DNA from: Humulus lupulus
Taxonomy: Eukaryota; Streptophyta; Magnoliopsida; Rosales; Cannabaceae
Direction: 5' to 3'
Length of the DNA stretch: 64,000 nucleotides
Assembly (NCBI RefSeq): GCF_963169125.1
Contig: NC_084795.1
Location: forward strand, 130,427,701 to 130,491,700
Shown here: piece by piece, positions 32,635 to 43,586 of the stretch
Layout of the letters: the number at the start of each line of letters is the position of its first letter
How positions within the stretch are numbered: position 1 is the first letter of the stretch
The notes under the pieces: generated by a model
What the model saw: only the letters and a program-made list of their open reading frames with translations
The model's database searches: none
Told to the model about the DNA's origin: nothing
Made by a program: the position numbers and the translations under genes

Positions 32635-35600
32635 CTCACACGGTAACCACACTAAAATCAATAACCCTCTCAGAACACTCTCTTCTGTCTCGCCTGCCCC
32701 TCAATTTCAATCCTTTTTTCCAGGAGCTCTCGACGACTGGCGTGAATTCTCGTACTTCTGGGCAGACAACAAGCGATATTTCAAGGTTAGGACTCGCCTC
32801 AGCACCTACCTCCGTTTCATCTCGGGTAAGTATCTTCAACCCACCATTCTGTCTTTGTGTGCTTGAGGTTTTTTCAATATATGTATAGGAATACCAATGG
32901 GATGGGATTTTAGAGGCTGCTTCTAGTTTTCACTAGTCATTTTAGGCACATTTTGATGTTCGGGACATTCAAAATGACCATTAAAAGTCTTTATGTCATT
33001 TTTATGTTTCTGAGCCTGTGATTGGAATCTGGGGAATTCCCAGATTCTGATAAGTTCATCCCCTCCGACTTGTCCTTAGGTGCCTAGGATACACTGTATT
33101 TCCAAAACCTTTCTCTTCTTCCCGAGCAAAGTACTAACTGCTTGGTTTTTTGTCTCAGATATGCGAGGAACTCCAATAAATACATGAACACGGGTTTTAT
33201 CTCTTCGACCAGGAGATCTTTGATATGGCCCGAGCACAAGATGCCTCCGAAGAAAATATAAGGATGGGAACCCAAGAGCCAGCTGGGGAGCTAGTCTTTC
33301 GTCTTGACATCCAAGTGGCGGTGAGGCCCGAAATGCCCAAAGACATTGGCCTAACTGCGGAGCAGGTTAACAGGACCCCTCTTCCACACCCTACCCAAAA
33401 GTAAAAGGGTACGCATTCAAAGCATAGGATTACCACACTTTGCGTCGACACCCCGACGCCATTGAGGCGATCATGAGATATTACTCGATCGGAGACAAGT
33501 GCCTCAACCGTCTCTGTCGGGAGTCCGAGAGGGCGCATCATAGCATCAACGGCCTGTTCACTTGGAGCCAGGCCCACCAAGTGGCAGGGGCTACTCTACC
33601 CCTAAAATAGTATTTTGTGAACTTCCTGAAGTTCATGGAGATAGCCCCTTTCCAGCTTTCCCCCAACAGCTATAGAGTTCTCGCGGGGATGTACATTCTG
33701 TACTAGAAGCAGAAATGGCCCGAGCCTTCGCTAGCAGAGATTCTTTACTTCTATAGCTTCCACACCACTCCTCAGAAGAAGAGCTCCAAGAGAGACGGGT
33801 ATTATACCCTAAAAAAGTATCAGGCTTCATCGCTCGACTATAAGGCTCCTCACCATAACGAGAATCACTCTCGTTACTACAAGGACGCCTTCTTCTTCAC
33901 GGGTGGCTTTCTAACCTGTAGCAACCCGACCCTGATTCTTGACTTCGCCCGAGTTGGTGAGTATCTTCCCAAATGCGTTATCCTTTAACTTATTAGGACT
34001 TTTATGTATTCGATACTCAGTCAATTCCTTTTGAATAGGTCCTTTCTACTGAACCCACTATGTCCAACTCTTTGAGGATCATCACCAGACGATGAAGGCT
34101 CTCCCCAACCGAGATTTGGACCTTTGCGTCCTGGTAACAGAAGCAAACCTTGTTAGGTTGAGGCTTTTTAGTGTAGGAGAGGCTGGCTTCTCAGCTGACC
34201 AAGTACCATTAGTCCAAAAAGTTTCGGGAGTTGGCGTCCCATCACATCAGTTACATAGACGGGCTGACCAAGGGGGTGTTACAGAAACGGTTGGCGGAGG
34301 AGAGGCTGGCAAACGCGTGCGCCGCGGAGGAGGCCTGAGAGGCACAAGAAGATCAGGAACTGGAGGAAGAGCTTCAAGTAGGGATGGAAGCTTCCCACCT
34401 TAACTCAGGTAAATTACCTTTCGCTCTGATTTATGCTTCTTGAGTTGGTGATAGGATAAGTCCCGAGCACGTTTGAAGCCCTCTTGCATTGTGGTAAAAT
34501 TTCACATCGGCGCTGGACTAGGGAAGAATTCCAGGATTACCTAGATTTAATAGACGTGTATCTTCACCACCCAAGGAGGCACTAAACTTCTAGGGGTTTC
34601 GTGCCCCTAGACCGAGTGACGTCTTTCAACTCAAGTTGGTTTCCCCAATATGGTACCAACCATTAGTTGTGAGGTCGAGAATAGGATAATACACCCTCAC
34701 TGTTTGCACCGAGATTGAACTAATGGTGGGCCTCCAAGTAGCTTATGTTATTGCATTATCCTTTTGTGCAGAATGTACGCTAACTATTTAATTTGTTCCT
34801 GCAGCTCACATGGGATTGGCGGACATTGCCCGATTTGTGCTAAGGTTAGGAGCGTCCCCTAGCTCTTCGACAGGAGAGGGGTCGTCGCATCCTCGGGAGA
34901 AACCCTAACACTCTCCTCCATCCAAGAGGCTGAGAGTCTCCACTCCCTCTGCAGAGGTCCCTACAGTCGACTTGCCCCCTGTAGTGGAGATCCCTTCCTC
35001 GCCCGGATTTAATGAGGTGGTTCAAGATCCAAGGTAGAAGGAGGTCCTAGAATCACACCAAGGGTCAGTTTAAGACTCGGAGCAGGAGGCAGCTCCAACC
35101 CAAATCTGTCTCCTGGTGTACCCCAAGAAATATGATGAGGCCTTACTGGAGCAGTATGAGAAGATGCTTCAACACTTCAATGCAAGGCTTGCAGAAGGCA
35201 ACCAAGCCTTGCACGAGACAGCCGAGGCCCTTCGTCAACTCAAGCCACCCCGGGAGAGGCCCATCATTCCTCCAATTGGCTGGGCCAGGCTGGAGACTTT
35301 GTTCTCCACCAAGCTAGGGGACATCGTTGCTCCTCTCGCCGCTAAGCTCCACCATGTGCGAGTTGACTGCCCAAAGCTTCTCCCAACTCGGCGACAGTAA
35401 CAGCTTCTCTCGTGGCCTCGTGTTAGTACGCCTCTGTCTAGGTAAGCTAATCATTCCCGTGCTTGAATTCAACTCAACAAGGTTTTATTAGGTTATCACT
35501 TTCCTTCCATTTATTTTTTTGTTTTGTAGTCCGCCTTGGCCTGCCATTGCCTAGGAGACATCATGATAGAGAATTTGCACGCACTCCAGAAGTCCAAAGA

Positions 35601-36250
35601 CAAAATTGTCTCCCTTAAGGAGAAAATGAAAGACCCTCGAGAAGAACTTGCCTGGGCCAAGGCTGCCCTTGAAGTCGAGCAAAAACGCTCTCAGGAGATT
35701 GAGGAAGATGTCCAAAAGGTCCCCGAGGACATGTAGCAGGCCAAAGAGGAGATGAAGGTGGTCATTGAGGGCATGCAGTGAGTCCAGGAGGAGGCTAAGA
35801 AGGCCACAACTGAGGTCTCAACTTCAGGAGAACTCCCAACTTCAGGAGCAGGCTAAGGAGGCCATCGACCAGGCTGAGCTAGTAGAGAGGAAGACCCTCC
35901 AAGCCATGGAGTTGAACAGGTCTGCTTGGTGTTAGGATGAGAAGCTTGAAAGAGAAATTGAGACTATCATCAAGGACACCTTCTACGTGGCCTGGTATCA
36001 CAACCAAGACATGAGCTTGGATTTTACTGGGGAGTCTGAGAAGTATAGACTCCTCTTCAAAAAGCACCTCCAAGCTACCCAAGCTGCTGAAGCGACCTAA
36101 GTGGCTCCAACAGCTGAGGCAACTCCATCTGTCGAGGCCACTCAAGCAATTGAGGAAGCTCCAACTGCTGAAACAGCCCAGGCAGGGGGTGCCCCGAGTG
36201 GTGATCCAATCATTGAGCTGGTGGCGGAGGTTCCCAAAGACTTATCATAA
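32635..36250 (+). pseudogene. antisense spliced gene of Tat-2 (transposase_28-like)
   Basis: Plus strand, opposite to gag-pol. Predicted structure: leader exon to donor GTAAGT (32826), acceptor TTTTTTGTCTCAG (33158), ATG 33224 (MARAQDASEENI). The core domain reads FLKFMEIAPFQLSPNSYRVL, AGMYILY and DAFFFTGGFLTCSNPTL up to donor GTGAGTATC (33958). Acceptor TTTTGAATAG ends near 34039; donor GTAAAT is near 34410. Acceptor TTGTTCCTGCAG ends at 34803; that exon includes YPKKYDEALLEQYEKMLQHF; donor GTAAGC is near 35441. Acceptor TTTTGTAG ends near 35529. The last exon is coiled coil and ends with FYVAWYHNQDMSLDFTGES, an alanine/threonine/glutamate tail and TAA at 36248. Several stops make it a pseudogene. 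Exact splice sites need RNA; the biochemical role is unknown. Confidence 0.75.
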
Positions 36251-36374
36251 TTTTTACTCTTAGGCTTGCATAACTTTCTTGGGATACAGACAAACAATCG
36301 CTCGAGCCCCCGAGCATAGTTGTAATTATTTGCCCATTTAATATTTATGTAGCTTGCCTTGATTTTTATTTGGT

Positions 36375-36830
36375 TTGGTTCTATGAATTCATCGTAACTT
36401 AAATTGCCACAAGAATAAGCACTCAAACCATTTTATGCACTTGGTCCTATAAATTCAACGTAACACGAATGTCATGAGAACAAGGACTCAAACTGTTTTA
36501 AACACTTGGTTCTATAAATTCAACGTAGCACGAATGTCACGAGAACAAGAACTCAAACTATTTTAAACACTTGGTTCTATAAATTCAATGTAACACAAAT
36601 GTCATGAGAACAAGAACTCAAACTGTTGTATACACTCAGTTTTATAAATTCAACGTAACACGAATGTCATGAGAACAAGAACTCACATTTGTTTTAAACA
36701 CTTGGTTCTATAAATTCAACGTAACATGAATGTCGTGAGAATAAGAATTCAAACTATTTTATACACTCAATTCTATAAATTCAACGTAACACGAATGTCA
36801 CAAGAATAAGAACTCAAACTTTCTTACAGG
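36375..36830 (+). repeat. 65-bp tandem repeat, 7 copies
   Basis: Units start with TTGGTTCTATAAATTCAACG (or variants) at 36375, 36441, 36506, 36571, 36636, 36702 and 36767, so the period is 65-66 bp. Each holds AACACGAATGTCATGAGAAC. The array sits just past the antisense gene's stop, between the two convergent coding regions of Tat-2. Confidence 0.93.
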
Positions 36831-37389
36831 TTGTTCCCGTGTTTAGCCCCTTGTAGGCTCATATTCCTTGAAGTAACTTTGAAGCAAAATTTACCGTTGG
36901 TCCTCACTTGGCGTCCTATGCCCCTGCAATCCAAAGATTTGGGCTTTCAGGGGTCCTAGCATGTGAAACCACCTACCCCCCCCCCCCCCCCCCGAGTATG
37001 CACTACTCAGGAGGTCGGCCGGGGGTTTCAACACTGTTCTCCAAGTGCATATCTCATTACTTCCATACCATCTCACACATTCTCGGGGGGTGATGTTAAC
37101 GAGGTGCCCCAGCATAGGCTGCCTGGGTATCCGCCAGTATCTCGTAGATTAGGATTTGGTTAATACTCTCTGGGTGCGCTCTGTCTTCGGGAGGTAACCT
37201 AAAGTCTTAAGCCTGCGCTATACTGGGTTTTCTAGCTATGGGATATAGTGACATTAGGGGCGTTTTTCTCGTCGACTAGCCAAGCTCCCCATGTCACGGA
37301 TTTCCCGAGGCCAAGTATGGGGTACTCGGCCTTCCATTCGTATCTCGAGATCAAGAGACTTGGTTAGAGCTCGTCAGGCCAAGTATGGG
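36831..37389. other. Tat-2 spacer with poly-C run
   Basis: No domain is seen. An 18-base poly-C run occupies 36976-36993, and GGCCAAGTATGGGGTACTCG occurs twice (about 37311 and 37379). Proline/glycine-rich frames on both strands at the poly-C are artefacts. The right end may still code the extreme C-terminus of integrase on the minus strand. Confidence 0.6.
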
Positions 37390-38416
37390 GTACTCGGTCT
37401 CGGGTTGCTAAGAAGACTCTTAGCAACATCAGATCTCCGACCCCAAATTTTCTATCTTTCACTTTGGAGTGAAAAAATCTAGCCACCATCTGTTAGTATG
37501 AGGCTACTCGAAGCTGAGAAGCTTCACGTAGCTCCTCCACAAGGTCTAGGGACTCCCGAAGTAAAGCATGGTTCGTGGTTGGGTCATATGTATCTTGTCT
37601 GTGTGTGGAGATTGTTGCTTCATCTGAGAGAATAGCCTCATACCCATAGGCCATCAAGAAGGGAGAATGGCCAGTGGAGCTCCGGGCAGTGGTGCGGTAG
37701 CTCCACAATGCCCTAGGCAGGTCCTCGGGCCAAGCTCCTTTTGCCTGCTCTAGCCTTTTCTTCAAAGTGGAATTGAGTGTCTTGTTAACTGCTTCCACTT
37801 GGCCATTGGCCAGCGGATGGGGCATGGAAGAGAAGCTCTTGATGACACCATGCCGTTGACAGAAGTCCGTGAACACTTCACTGTCAAACTGCAATTCGTT
37901 GTCAGAGACTATCTTCCTGGGAAGCCAATACCAGCAAACAATGTTTTTTATGAGAAAATCCAAAACCTTTTTGGGGGTGATTGTAGCGAGTTTCTTGGCC
38001 TCAACCCACTTCGTGAAGTAATCGACGACCACTATGGCATATTTCACCTCTTCCTTCCCTGTAGGCCGAGACTCAATAAGGTCGATGCCCCAGACAACAA
38101 AAGGCCATGGGCTGGTCATCTACGTAAGCTCATTTAGAGGAGCTCAGGGGATATTGGCAAAGCGCTGGCACTTGTTTCATTTCTTGATGTAATCCATCGC
38201 ATCTCCATTCATGGTGGTCAAAAAATACCCTTGCCTTGAGATCTTCTTGGAGAGGCTCTGCCCCCAAGCATGATCTCCGCAGAAACCTTCGTGTACCTCT
38301 CGCTGTATTAAAAAACTGGCTTCTTGCTTGGACACACACCGAAGCAAGGGCAAAGAATAACCTCGCCTATAAAGCTTATTATCCATGAATATGTTCCTCG
38401 GTACTTGATACAGCAA
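37390..38416 (-). pseudogene. integrase (Tat-2)
   Basis: Minus strand. An H2C2-type zinc-binding region comes first (KLYRRGYSLPLLRCVSKQEA, IQREVHEGFCGDHAWGQSL, TMNGDAMDYIKK), with a stop and a frame change near 38120-38177. Then the core (38119-37493): WPFVVWGIDLIESRPTGK with the first aspartate, VVVDYFTKWVEAKKLATIT, PRKIVSDNELQF with the second aspartate, and ANGQVEAVNKTL with the glutamate, so the DD35E triad is preserved. WSYRTTARSSTGHSPFLMAY is the usual gypsy motif. A TAA after LRVASY is followed in frame by the C-terminal domain KFGVGDLMLLRVF. The enzyme inserts element DNA into the genome in this family. Confidence 0.9.
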
Positions 38417-38599
38417 CTTCTAAGATACCTTCTTATCTTGGGGCAACTCCTCATAGAGGAGGAATTTAACTATTGGTTCCATCCACCCATCTTGGGGTTG
38501 TATAGATTCCACCTTGTCTGGAGCCGCAATACTCTGAGACTCCAAGTAATTAATGGGGACCACATTGATTAACTCAGCATCTTTGGTCATGGATAGCTT

Positions 38600-39084
38600 A
38601 GCCAGGGCGTTCGCATTGAAATTTTGCTCTCGCAGTACTTGCCGAATAGTGAATCTTCAGAAGTTGTGCAACATTTCTTCAACCTTTGCCAAGTACGCTG
38701 CCATATTTTTTCCCCAGGCCTAGTACTCTCCGAGAACTTTGTTCACCAAAAGTTCGGAGTCGCTAAAGATCTCGAGTCCTTCAGACTTTAGCTCCAGTGC
38801 CACTCATATTCTGCTTCATTGTTAGAGGCGCTAAACACAAAGCGGAGGGCACTATGCACCCTATTCCCCTCAGGGCAAACTAAAGTAAGTCCCACCCTGA
38901 TGCCATTTTCGTTTAAAGACCCATCTACGAAAAGTTTCCAGGCTGGTCCGACCACTGGGTTACCCTCAGTCTTCTCCTGATTCCCCATGCACCCGGTGAT
39001 GAAATTGATGAGTGCTTGACCTTTTATGGCTATCCTTGGATGGTAGGTGATGTCAAACTGACTTAGCTCCACCGACCAGTTCAA
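38600..39084 (-). pseudogene. second, archaeal-type RNase H (Tat-2)
   Basis: Minus strand: WSVELSQFDITYHPRIAIKG is the link from RT-RNase H; then AWKLFVDGSLNENGIRVGL (the DGS active-site motif) and ALRFVFSASNNEAEYEWHWS (the NNEAEY motif with the glutamate) of an RNase HI-like domain. The reading is lost after 38790, though sparse remnants continue to about 38600. An extra RNase H between RT-RNase H and integrase is the diagnostic acquisition of the plant Tat lineage. Confidence 0.85.
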
Positions 39085-39630
39085 GAGCCTCCCTGACGAC
39101 TCAGGTTTCTAAAGAACTTGTCTGAGGGGATGGTTTGTGAGGACCTTAATCGGATGTGCCTGGAAGTAGGGTCTTAGCTTTTGGGAGGCCACCATTAAGC
39201 AAAAGTTTAATTTCTCCATCAGTGGGTACCTAGACTCTGCCTCGAGGAGTCTTTTGCTAAAATAATAGACGGGGTGCTGAACATGGATTTCTTCCCTTAC
39301 CAATACGACACTGATGGAATTTTTTGATACAACCATGTAGAGTAGGAGTGGCTCTCTGTCTACTGGCTGAGATAGAATCGGAGGGTTTGCCATGTGCACC
39401 TTGAGCTGTTAGAATGCTTGTCCGCACTCTTCTGTCCATTGAAACCTCTAACTCCCTCGGAGAACATTGAAGAAAGGGATGCACTTGTCCGTTGCCTTGG
39501 AGACAAAATGACTCAAAGCCATGATCCTCCTTGTCAGGCTTTGAACGTCTTTATGTTTTCAAGGAGATGGCATCTAGATTGGGGCCTTGATCTTCTCGGG
39601 TTCACCTCAATCCCTCGAGCACTGATGATG
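39085..39630 (-). pseudogene. RT-linked RNase H (Tat-2)
   Basis: Minus strand: REPLLLYMVVSKNSISVVLV, HVQHPVYYFSKRLLEAESRY, PLMEKLNFCLMVASQKLRPY and AHPIKVLTNHPLRQVL form the usual gypsy RT connection/RNase H (RT_RNaseH_2 type). A frameshift separates it from the upstream segment (39484-39257 in another frame, FLQCSPRELEVSMDRRV). Confidence 0.85.
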
Positions 39631-40500
39631 AAGCCTAGGAACTTGGCGGAGGCAACCCCAAATGTGCACTTTTGGGGTTTAGCTTCATCTTGAACCGGCG
39701 GAGCACCGTGAAGACTTCAGTCAAGTTGCCCACATGGTCAGGGGCCGTCCTGGACTTGACCAACATATTGTCCACATAGACCTCCATGTTCCGACCCAAT
39801 TGGTTCTTGAACATCTTGTTAACCAGTCTCTGGTAGGTGGCGCTAGCATTTTTTAGGCTGTAAGGCATCACAATGTAACAATAGACACCTTTATCAGTTC
39901 GAAATCTAATGTGCTCCTAATCGGCGATGTGCATGGATATCTTGTTATATCCCGAGTATGCATCCATGAACGACAACAACTCGTAACTAGAGGTGGCATC
40001 GACCATTTGGTCTATTTTGGGGAGCGGAAAGCAGTCCTTCGGACATGCCTCATTAAGGTCCAAGAAATCGATGCATGTCCTCCAAGTGCCATTCGACTTT
40101 GGCACAAGGACAAGATTGGATAACCACTTGGGGTATTGGGCTTCTCAAATAAACCCATTGCAGAGGAGCTTGTCCACTCCGGCCTTGAGAGTCTCTTTCC
40201 GAGTTTGATCAAACGTTTGTTGCTTCTACTAGATGGGAGCAAAGGTAGGACCGATATTCAAGGCATGGAATATGATATTTGGATCAATACCAGTCATGTC
40301 AGAATGTGACCTTGCAAACAAGTCTTGGTTTTCTCGGAGGAATCCCACCAATGCCTCTCGAACATCCATTTTTAAGCTTCCCCAACTTCTATTTTCCTAT
40401 CGAGGGTGGAGGTATCAAGAACTATCTCCCCACACCTCTTCTATTGGTTCGATGGACCTCTCTTCTTGAACCCTTGGATCTAACTCGTCAGGACCCGACT
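39631..40500 (-). pseudogene. reverse transcriptase (Tat-2)
   Basis: Minus strand: LVLVPKSNGTWRTCIDFLDL, NEACPKDCFPLPKIDQMVD, LLSFMDAYSGYNKISMH (first catalytic aspartate in MDAYSGYNQI-like motif), a stop at about 39917, CYIVMPYSLKNASATYQRLV, and MEVYVDNMLVKS. The YVDD box reads YVDN, so one metal-binding aspartate is lost. RLVNKMFKNQLG and FKMKLNPKSAHLG complete the palm and thumb part. The upstream piece (40242-40012) is in another frame. Confidence 0.9.
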
Positions 40501-40591
40501 CCTGGACAGCTTGTACCTCTGAGGCCTCAGACTTCTCAAGACATACCTCCCTTACCATCATCACATGAGCCTTGAGGGAGACATTGTAACA

Positions 40592-41059
40592 CTATCTTGC
40601 CTCTTTCTGGTCACCACGGACCGTGCCAATACTTGCATCCATGGGGAACTTCATGCATAGATGACGGATGGAGGTGACAGCCTGGAACTCCACAAGTGCA
40701 GGTCGTCCCAAGATGGCGTTGTATGCCGAGGAACAATCCACCACGACGAAGGTACAATATTTGAAGGCTTGGCGAGGTACCTCTCTAAGCGTCACAGGGA
40801 GCTTTATCTACCCCATCAGGATGGGGGCTTCTCCCGAGAATCTGTTGAGTGTCGAGGCACACGAGGACCAACCTGTTGTGGTCAGCCCTATCTTCTCGAA
40901 GGCTGACTTAAACAAGATGTTCACCAAACTCCCGTTGTCTACTAGAATCTGCGCCACCATTTTGTTGTAGATTTGGCTCTCAATCACCAACGGGCCATGA
41001 TGTGGGAAATGTACTCTCCAAGCATCATCTTCAGAGAATGTTATAACTTGGTCAGTCAT
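40592..41059 (-). pseudogene. aspartic protease (Tat-2)
   Basis: Minus strand: ITFSEDDAWRVHFPHHGPLV, NKMVAQILVDNGSLVNILF (DNGS in place of the DTGS/DSGS active site, as is common in Tat), FEKIGLTT, a stop near 40808, then FVVVDCSSAYNAILGRPALV, the second conserved block (ILGR). In the family it cleaves the gag-pol precursor. Two open parts (41059-40808 and 40795-40592) are in the same frame, separated by a stop. Confidence 0.88.
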
Positions 41060-43535
41060 TCATGGCAGTTGGGCCAAAGCCATGACCTCATCTTCTTGAT
41101 TCAAAGCCCGCGCACACCTATTCTGCAAGCTTCATGAAGTGCCTCCCAATGGAGGCGCTCCTGATATGGTTCCTACCTGCCCGTTTACAAGAGGAGGTCC
41201 TTGGGCCACTGGATGTTGGGGGGCTATAGGAGCTACTGCTGGGACGTGTGGTGTAATAGGTGGTACCACCGTTCCTGCCACGAGAGGCTATGTTTGACGC
41301 GCTCCACCCTTGGCATATTGGTGGAGGTGTCCTAGCTTATTGAGATTCTCAATCTTATCCTTGAGTTGACGACACTCATTGGTGTGGGGCCCTATGTCAT
41401 TGGGGAAACGAAAAAAATTGCCAAGGTCCCACCTATCTTTGTCTCTTCAGATGGGTTGTGGCTTCCTATAATGAATGTGTTGTGTCGTGGCCACAAAGAT
41501 ATTCTCTCAGGAGTCTACCAAGTCGGTGTACTAGGAATAATATGAGACATACTTCTCGCCTGATGTGACTCCCTGCTTGGGATGTGTGGTTCTGCTCCCC
41601 CTGGGTTTCCGGCCCTTACCTTTCCCTCCATGCCTACTGTCGTTGGGAGCTCGACTGGATTCAGCAGGTTGGGAGGGGGCAACAACTCCAGCACTGAATG
41701 CATGCTGAAAAGCACTATATCTAGTGGGCACTGCCCCGAACCCTACTGGAGCCATACCAAATCCAAGAGCGCACATGACACTATAACCAGAATGTGTGGT
41801 GCTCGTTGGGTTGGACTCCCCCCGAGCTCTATTGAATGGGAACATAGGGGGAATATTAGATCCCCAAAGCCACGGGGCCAAGCGCGGATGATGTAGGGGA
41901 TATGGCAGATGCTCTGAATGCCCCGATCTAGGCATCCTCCCAGCTGATGTATTAATGTGCTTGATGAATAAAGTTGTTGAGATGCCGACATCCCCTTCAT
42001 TGGAGATCATCCTAAAGTGGGGACCCTGTGTGGATGCTAGCTTATAATGCCATCAAATGCTCGCCATCATCGACCCTTTTGGTTCTCACTGCTTCCTCCT
42101 TGAAGCACTTGATGTAGGCCTTAAGGGTCTCGAAGGGCCCTTGCTTTATGTTGTCCAAGGCGTTGACCTTAAAGCTTACCTTCTGAACTCCTATGAATTG
42201 TCTTCGGAAGGCGGATGATAATTGGTGCCATGATTGAATGGACCCTGGTCAAAGCTTTTTGAACCATTCATCTGTTTGCCCCGTCATGGTGATCGGGAAC
42301 ACATGACACTTGGCATCGTCGGAGACACGATGCACCGAAATTAACCTGTTGAACTTAGACAGGTGGTCCGTGGGATCCCAATCAGTGTCATAGGGTGGTA
42401 TGGACAGCATTTTGAAGCCTAGTGGTAGCGAGAACAAGGTGAGGGGCACATGGCTCCACCTCTTCATCCTCTAAGTCAGATTCATGGCCTTGCCGCCTAG
42501 CCATCCTTAGCATTATCCACATTAGACTTTCTAACTTCGCGCGGAGTGGGTCATGATCCTGATAGACGCTCTGAACCGGGTTATCTCTTCTCTGAGCATT
42601 GAGATTATCTCGTAGATCTGATGGGCCTCTCCCAATAGGCTCGCGTCCTCCTGCCTTATTGCATCTCCGGGCATTAAGGTTGTCTCGCAAGTCAGCCTGT
42701 CTTTGAAACGCACGATTATCCTCTGGACGAGCCACTTTGATCTCTCCATCGGACTCGAGGTTTCTGTTTACCAAGATACTGATGCTATGTTCTTTTATGG
42801 GGCATTCCTCAGGTTGATCCCTGGACCATTATTCCTATGGGGCTGGTTAGGTCCCGAGGGGACACTAGCTCCAGACCTATTGCTGTCCGCATAAGGGCGT
42901 CGGGGCAGAATGCCTTAAAGCTCCACAGGCGATGACTGCATGGCGGTGCCCTCGAGGCCCTGGGTCATTACCTCTGCCAGCCTGTTGAGGAACCTAGAGG
43001 ACTCCGGGTTCTTGATGAGCCCTCTTCTGCTTTAGAGCAGGATTATCATCATCCTTTCCCTTACCACAATCATGCAGTGGCATCGGGGTTCCAACTCATG
43101 CTAGGTGCCCGACGGACACCTTGGCTAGTGGATCTCAAGCCTCTGCAGCCAGGTGCTCAGGAGGCACTCCAGTGGCACTCCAATAGAGTGCACAAGTGGC
43201 ACGCCAATTGGGTGCCCAGTAGGTATGTTTCCATTAGGGTCCACTCGCAGCCCCTGGGCTGCAAGAGTGGACATCCCGGCAAATACCATCTCCTGTAGGG
43301 CAACAATATTACCCTATTGAGCATCGATCTTTTATTGTTGGGTTGCCACCTGCTCATGGAGCACTACCACCTCCGGTGTCTCTTCCCCGTCCATGGGCTG
43401 GGGGTATTCTTCCTCATAATGCCCCTGGTTGACACCATTATCTTCGTTGTCATACTCAGCGTATTCGTCGTAGTCTCCTCCAACTCTGGTAGGTGGGAGC
43501 ACGTCATCTGTAACATTTCTCCGTGTAGTTACCAT
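41060..43535 (-). pseudogene. gag (Tat-2)
   Basis: The start is ATG 43535 (MVTTRRNVTDDVLPPTRVGG), 32 bases after the primer site. An acidic N-terminus ends at a stop near 43332. A disrupted middle follows. The gag core reads MLSIPPYDTDWDPTDHLSKF, CHVFPITMTGQTDEWFKKL (about 42470-42250), FRRQFIGVQKVSFKVNALDN and IKQGPFETLKAYIKCFKEEA (to about 42050). A glycine/proline-rich stretch occupies 42010-41531, and PNDIGPHTNECRQLKDKIE (about 41390) is a degraded zinc-knuckle region. Many stops and shifts. The open plus-strand frames here are shadows. Confidence 0.8.
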
Positions 43536-43566
43536 GTCTGTGAGTGTTTCAAATTCTTTCTTCAAC

Positions 43567-43584
43567 CTCTCAATGAAAGCACCA
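43567..43584 (-). other. candidate primer-binding site (Tat-2)
   Basis: TGGTGCTTTCATTGAGAG on the minus strand, two bases after the 5' LTR. Identical to element A. Confidence 0.6.
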
Positions 43585-43586
43585 AA

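Noticed and set aside
33197..33580. 127-codon minus-strand frame
   Set aside because: Opposite strand of the antisense-gene exon, which has the recognisable core motif, introns and promoter.
36891..37163. Three frames around the poly-C run (poly-Pro/poly-Gly)
   Set aside because: Artefact of the C homopolymer, outside any recognised domain.
37799..38137. 112-codon plus-strand frame
   Set aside because: Shadow of the Tat-2 integrase core on the opposite strand.
40233..40970. Several plus-strand frames of 70-100 codons
   Set aside because: Antisense shadows of Tat-2 RT and protease; the minus strand carries the conserved motifs.
41582..41896. 104-codon plus-strand frame
   Set aside because: Shadow of the Gly/Pro-rich C-terminal part of Tat-2 gag.
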